From JBIQLO01 sp044464175 (GTDB lineage: Bacteria; Planctomycetota; Phycisphaerae; Tepidisphaerales; Tepidisphaeraceae), in contig JBIQLO010000221.1 in assembly GCA_044464175.1 (NCBI GenBank), forward strand, positions 1 to 6,304: a stretch of DNA of 6,304 nucleotides. Reading direction: 5' to 3'. Below the pieces are notes generated by a model. The model was given only the letters and a program-made list of their open reading frames with translations, ran no database searches and had not been told where the DNA came from. The position numbers were made by a program, and so were the translations under genes. This document shows positions 5,013-6,304 of this stretch, piece by piece. Every line of letters starts with the position of its first letter. The first letter of the stretch is position 1.

Positions 5013-5911
5013 GTCTTCTGAGCGACGCGGAGTTTGGCCGAACGGGATCGGGGGTTTTGGGCGACTTCGGCTTCGCCGGGGCAGATGGGTTTTTTCGTGA
5101 GGATTGTCACGAGTCCGGCCTGCTCCGCCTGCCGAAACGCCTGTTTCACCGCTCTATCTTCCATCGACTGAAAGCTGATCAGTCCGATGCGCCCGCCGCC
5201 GGCCAGATGCCTCGGTCCCTGCTCCAGCAGGGCCTCCAGATTCGGCATCTCCTGATTGACCGCCATCCGCAGGGCCATGAAGGTCCGGGTGGCCGGATCA
5301 ATGCGCCCCGGGGCTCCACCCCGGGGGCCGATGGCCTCCCGCACCAGGTCGGCCAGTCGCTCCGTTGTGTTGATCGGCGAAACCGATCGCGCTTCGACAA
5401 TCTTTCTGGCGATTCGCCGTGAATAGCGTTCCTGCGCCAATTCATATAGGACGTTGGCCAATTCCCCCTCCCCCAGTTGGTTCACCAGATTGGCCGCCGT
5501 GGACTCCAGACGCGGATCGATCCGCATGTCCAGCGGCGCATCGGATGCGAACGACAGCCCATAGGCCGGATTGAACAGTTGATTCGTGCTCAACCCCAGA
5601 TCCGCCAGGATGACATCCACCGCCTCAAGCCCCACCGCCGCCATCACCTCCGGCAATTCCGCGAAATTCGCATGAAAAAACCGCTTGCGGCAGGGGAGGG
5701 GCGCCAGGCGCTGGGCGGCGAACTCCAGGTTGCGCGGATCGGCGTCCAGCCCGATCAGCACCCCGTCGCTTCCCAGCCGCCCCCCCATCGCCTCGGCATG
5801 CCCCCCGCGCCCCAGCGTGCAATCGACCACTGTCTGACCCGGGCGCGGATCAAGCCAGTGAAGAACTTCCTCCAGAAGAACCGGATCATGGCCAAAGGCG
5901 GGTGTGTCCAT
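5009..5911 (-). CDS. rsmH: 16S rRNA (cytosine(1402)-N(4))-methyltransferase RsmH (MraW)
   Basis: The 300-residue product matches RsmH along its whole length (E. coli has 313). RsmH methylates N4 of C1402 in 16S rRNA in the ribosomal P site, using SAM, on the assembled small subunit. Family motifs appear in order: GHDPVLLEEVL (7-17), SAM motif DCTLGRGGHAEA (30-41), GLDAD (54-58), DLGLSTNQL (104-112), YGLSF..DAPLDMRID (117-132), RTFMALRMAVNQE (209-221), ISFQSMEDRAVKQAFR (245-260) and the C-terminal NPRSRSAKLRVA (286-297). The start ATG at 5911 fits the family N-terminus but has no Shine-Dalgarno sequence; a TATGAT box lies 8 bases upstream. In classical dcw clusters mraZ precedes and ftsL follows; here no mraZ is visible in the 393 bases upstream, and a LysM gene lies between rsmH and the ftsL-like gene. 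The stop codon falls inside a palindromic element, so the last few residues may vary between relatives. Confidence 0.96.
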   Translation of the reverse strand: MDTPAFGHDPVLLEEVLHWLDPRPGQTVVDCTLGRGGHAEAMGGRLGSDGVLIGLDADPRNLEFAAQRLAPLPCRKRFFHANFAELPEVMAAVGLEAVDVILADLGLSTNQLFNPAYGLSFASDAPLDMRIDPRLESTAANLVNQLGEGELANVLYELAQERYSRRIARKIVEARSVSPINTTERLADLVREAIGPRGGAPGRIDPATRTFMALRMAVNQEMPNLEALLEQGPRHLAGGGRIGLISFQSMEDRAVKQAFRQAEQAGLVTILTKKPICPGEAEVAQNPRSRSAKLRVAQKT

Positions 5912-5919
5912 ACGCGCCC

Positions 5920-5925
5920 ATCATA
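5920..5925 (-). promoter_or_regulatory. Possible -10 box for a near-leaderless rsmH transcript
   Basis: TATGAT (minus strand) matches TATAAT in five of six positions and ends 8 bases before the rsmH ATG. Initiation at the usual distance would fall within about 1-3 bases of the start codon, fitting the absence of a ribosome binding site. No good -35 box is seen at 17-18 bases (TTCCCC is the best), so support is limited. Confidence 0.35.
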
Positions 5926-6016
5926 GAAGCCCGCCCCCCCATTGGGGAATTCACCGCTCTATGGGCGCTCTTCGCTGACCCCGCATTGCGCGGTGGGACG
6001 ACAGCCGCGTGGGTGC

Positions 6017-6045
6017 CACGACGTCAGCGTACTCGCTGACTCGTG
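6017..6045. repeat. 12-bp palindrome with one bulged base
   Basis: CACGACGTCAGCG (6017-6029) and CGCTGACTCGTG (6034-6045) pair over 12 bp with a single bulged C at 6022 and a TACT loop. No T-run follows on either strand. It is consistent with another REP-like dispersed palindrome or with a regulatory hairpin between the divergent genes. Confidence 0.6.
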
Positions 6046-6058
6046 CCCCTCCCCCCCC

Positions 6059-6091
6059 GCGCTGCGCTTTTGGCGACAAAACGCGCAGCGC
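6059..6091. repeat. 13-bp palindrome flanked by an A-rich stretch
   Basis: GCGCTGCGC (6059-6067) and GCGCAGCGC (6083-6091) are perfect 9-bp arms. TTTT (6068-6071) and AAAA (6078-6081) extend the stem to 13 bp around a GGCGAC loop with one bulged C at 6082. The plus strand continues with AAAAAACAACAAAAAAC, so the U-tract needed for a terminator is absent downstream on the plus strand, and on the minus strand it precedes the hairpin. Confidence 0.6.
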
Positions 6092-6117
6092 AAAAAACAA
6101 CAAAAAACTTCGGCACC

Positions 6118-6173
6118 TAATCCGGGACAGTCACCTATTTCTCTCGCTCTTAATCCGGGACAGGCACCTGTTT
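6118..6173 (+). repeat. Two direct 23-base repeats upstream of the RAYT-like gene
   Basis: Copy 1 (6118-6140) and copy 2 (6151-6173) both follow TAATCCGGGACAGxCACCTxTTT and differ only at the two x positions (T/G and A/G). Their starts are 33 bases apart. Copy 2 also contains the small palindrome ACAGG-CA-CCTGT followed by a T-run. The pair lies 43-98 bases before the transposase ATG. Similar TCCGGGACAG-type repeats near RAYT genes are familiar to me from other bacteria, but I cannot confirm a match here. Confidence 0.7.
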
Positions 6174-6178
6174 TTTCC

Positions 6179-6208
6179 TTGCCCGCCCCGCCCCCCGGCG
6201 GCTACGAT
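6179..6208 (+). promoter_or_regulatory. Possible promoter of the RAYT-like gene
   Basis: TTGCCC (6179-6184) and TACGAT (6203-6208) are spaced 18 bases apart, each with four of six consensus matches. The -10 box ends 7 bases before the ATG at 6216, so the transcript would be nearly leaderless from that start. If the ATG at 6207 is used, this promoter cannot be right. Confidence 0.3.
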
Positions 6209-6215
6209 GCCCTCC

Positions 6216-6304
6216 ATGCCGCGAGTCGCCCGAATCGTCTTGCCGCGCTTCCCCCACCACATCACCCAGCGGGGCAACAATCGCCAGGATGTCTTCTTCG
6301 TGGA
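6216..6304 (+). CDS. REP-associated (Y1/RAYT-type) transposase, N-terminus only, runs off right edge
   Basis: Only about 29 codons are visible: MPRVARIVLPRFPHHITQRG, then NNRQDVFFV. This is the characteristic N-terminus of REP-associated tyrosine transposases of the Y1_Tnp (IS200/IS605-like) fold, with the conserved PHHITQRGN segment. The catalytic HUH motif and tyrosine normally lie further downstream, outside the window, so intactness cannot be judged. Such proteins act as single-strand nucleases on hairpin DNA and are usually single-copy domesticated relatives of IS200 transposases, associated with REP palindromes. An in-frame ATG at 6207 would add three residues (MPS); neither start has a Shine-Dalgarno sequence. 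The gene is divergent from rsmH and preceded by direct repeats and palindromes. Confidence 0.85.
   Translation, partial: MPRVARIVLPRFPHHITQRGNNRQDVFFV

Larger units (their letters stand above)
5912..6206. other. Non-coding divergent region rich in palindromes and direct repeats
   Basis: These 295 bases lie between rsmH (minus) and the transposase (plus). I see no gene, in particular no mraZ. The region holds the rsmH -10 candidate, two palindromes (6017-6045 and 6059-6091), a pair of 23-base direct repeats (6118-6140 and 6151-6173), and the possible transposase promoter. CGCTGAC occurs at 5973-5979 and again in the right arm of the first palindrome. Confidence 0.7.

Noticed and set aside
5477..5926. 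149-codon open frame on the plus strand opposite rsmH
   Set aside because: Antisense to all core motifs of RsmH; no domain and no ribosome binding site.
6059..6107. Palindrome plus A-rich tract as a terminator
   Set aside because: On the plus strand an A-tract rather than a T-tract follows the hairpin, and on the minus strand the T-tract comes before it. No gene ends here in either direction.

Overview
The window looks like a high-GC planctomycete chromosome, possibly Phycisphaerae-like, although the class is a guess. The lineage call rests on four things. The partial gene at the left edge has an N-terminal LENLEERRLLSA motif, which resembles the LEPR-XLL signature of large exported planctomycete proteins, followed by RTX-type repeats. 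The rsmH gene is followed by a membrane-anchored LysM protein and a small FtsL-like protein. Intergenic gaps are rich in GC-rich palindromes. A REP-associated (Y1/RAYT-type) transposase begins at the right edge. There are no RNA genes, CRISPR arrays or complete insertion sequences.

Layout. Bases 1-595 (minus) hold the N-terminal part of an RTX-repeat protein that continues off the left edge. Bases 596-1119 are non-coding, with two striking polypyrimidine tracts whose minus strand carries a G-quadruplex-type motif. Bases 1120-2435 (plus) hold a two-gene operon: an OsmC/Ohr-type peroxiredoxin and, overlapping its stop by ATGA, an exported HEXXH zinc metallopeptidase. Converging on it is a stand-alone Rv2258c-like SAM-dependent methyltransferase (2475-3527, minus) with its own promoter and a strong ribosome binding site. 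Bases 3696-5911 (minus) hold, in transcription order, rsmH, a double-LysM membrane protein and an FtsL-like bitopic protein, closed by a rho-independent terminator near 3630. Bases 5912-6206 are non-coding, with two palindromes and a tandem pair of 23-base direct repeats. The RAYT-like transposase then starts at 6207 or 6216 (plus) and runs off the right edge.

How it fits together. rsmH, LysM and FtsL-like form what looks like a shortened dcw-type (division and cell wall) operon: 16S rRNA methylation, a peptidoglycan-binding membrane protein and a divisome-type coiled-coil protein. There is no mraZ within the 393 bases visible upstream of rsmH and no ftsI or mur gene immediately after ftsL. 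OsmC plus metallopeptidase would be a translationally coupled pair of unknown joint purpose. The most unusual non-coding content is the set of palindromes at gene borders, one of which supplies the rsmH stop codon, together with a RAYT-like gene in the same window. That invites, but does not prove, a REP/RAYT relationship.
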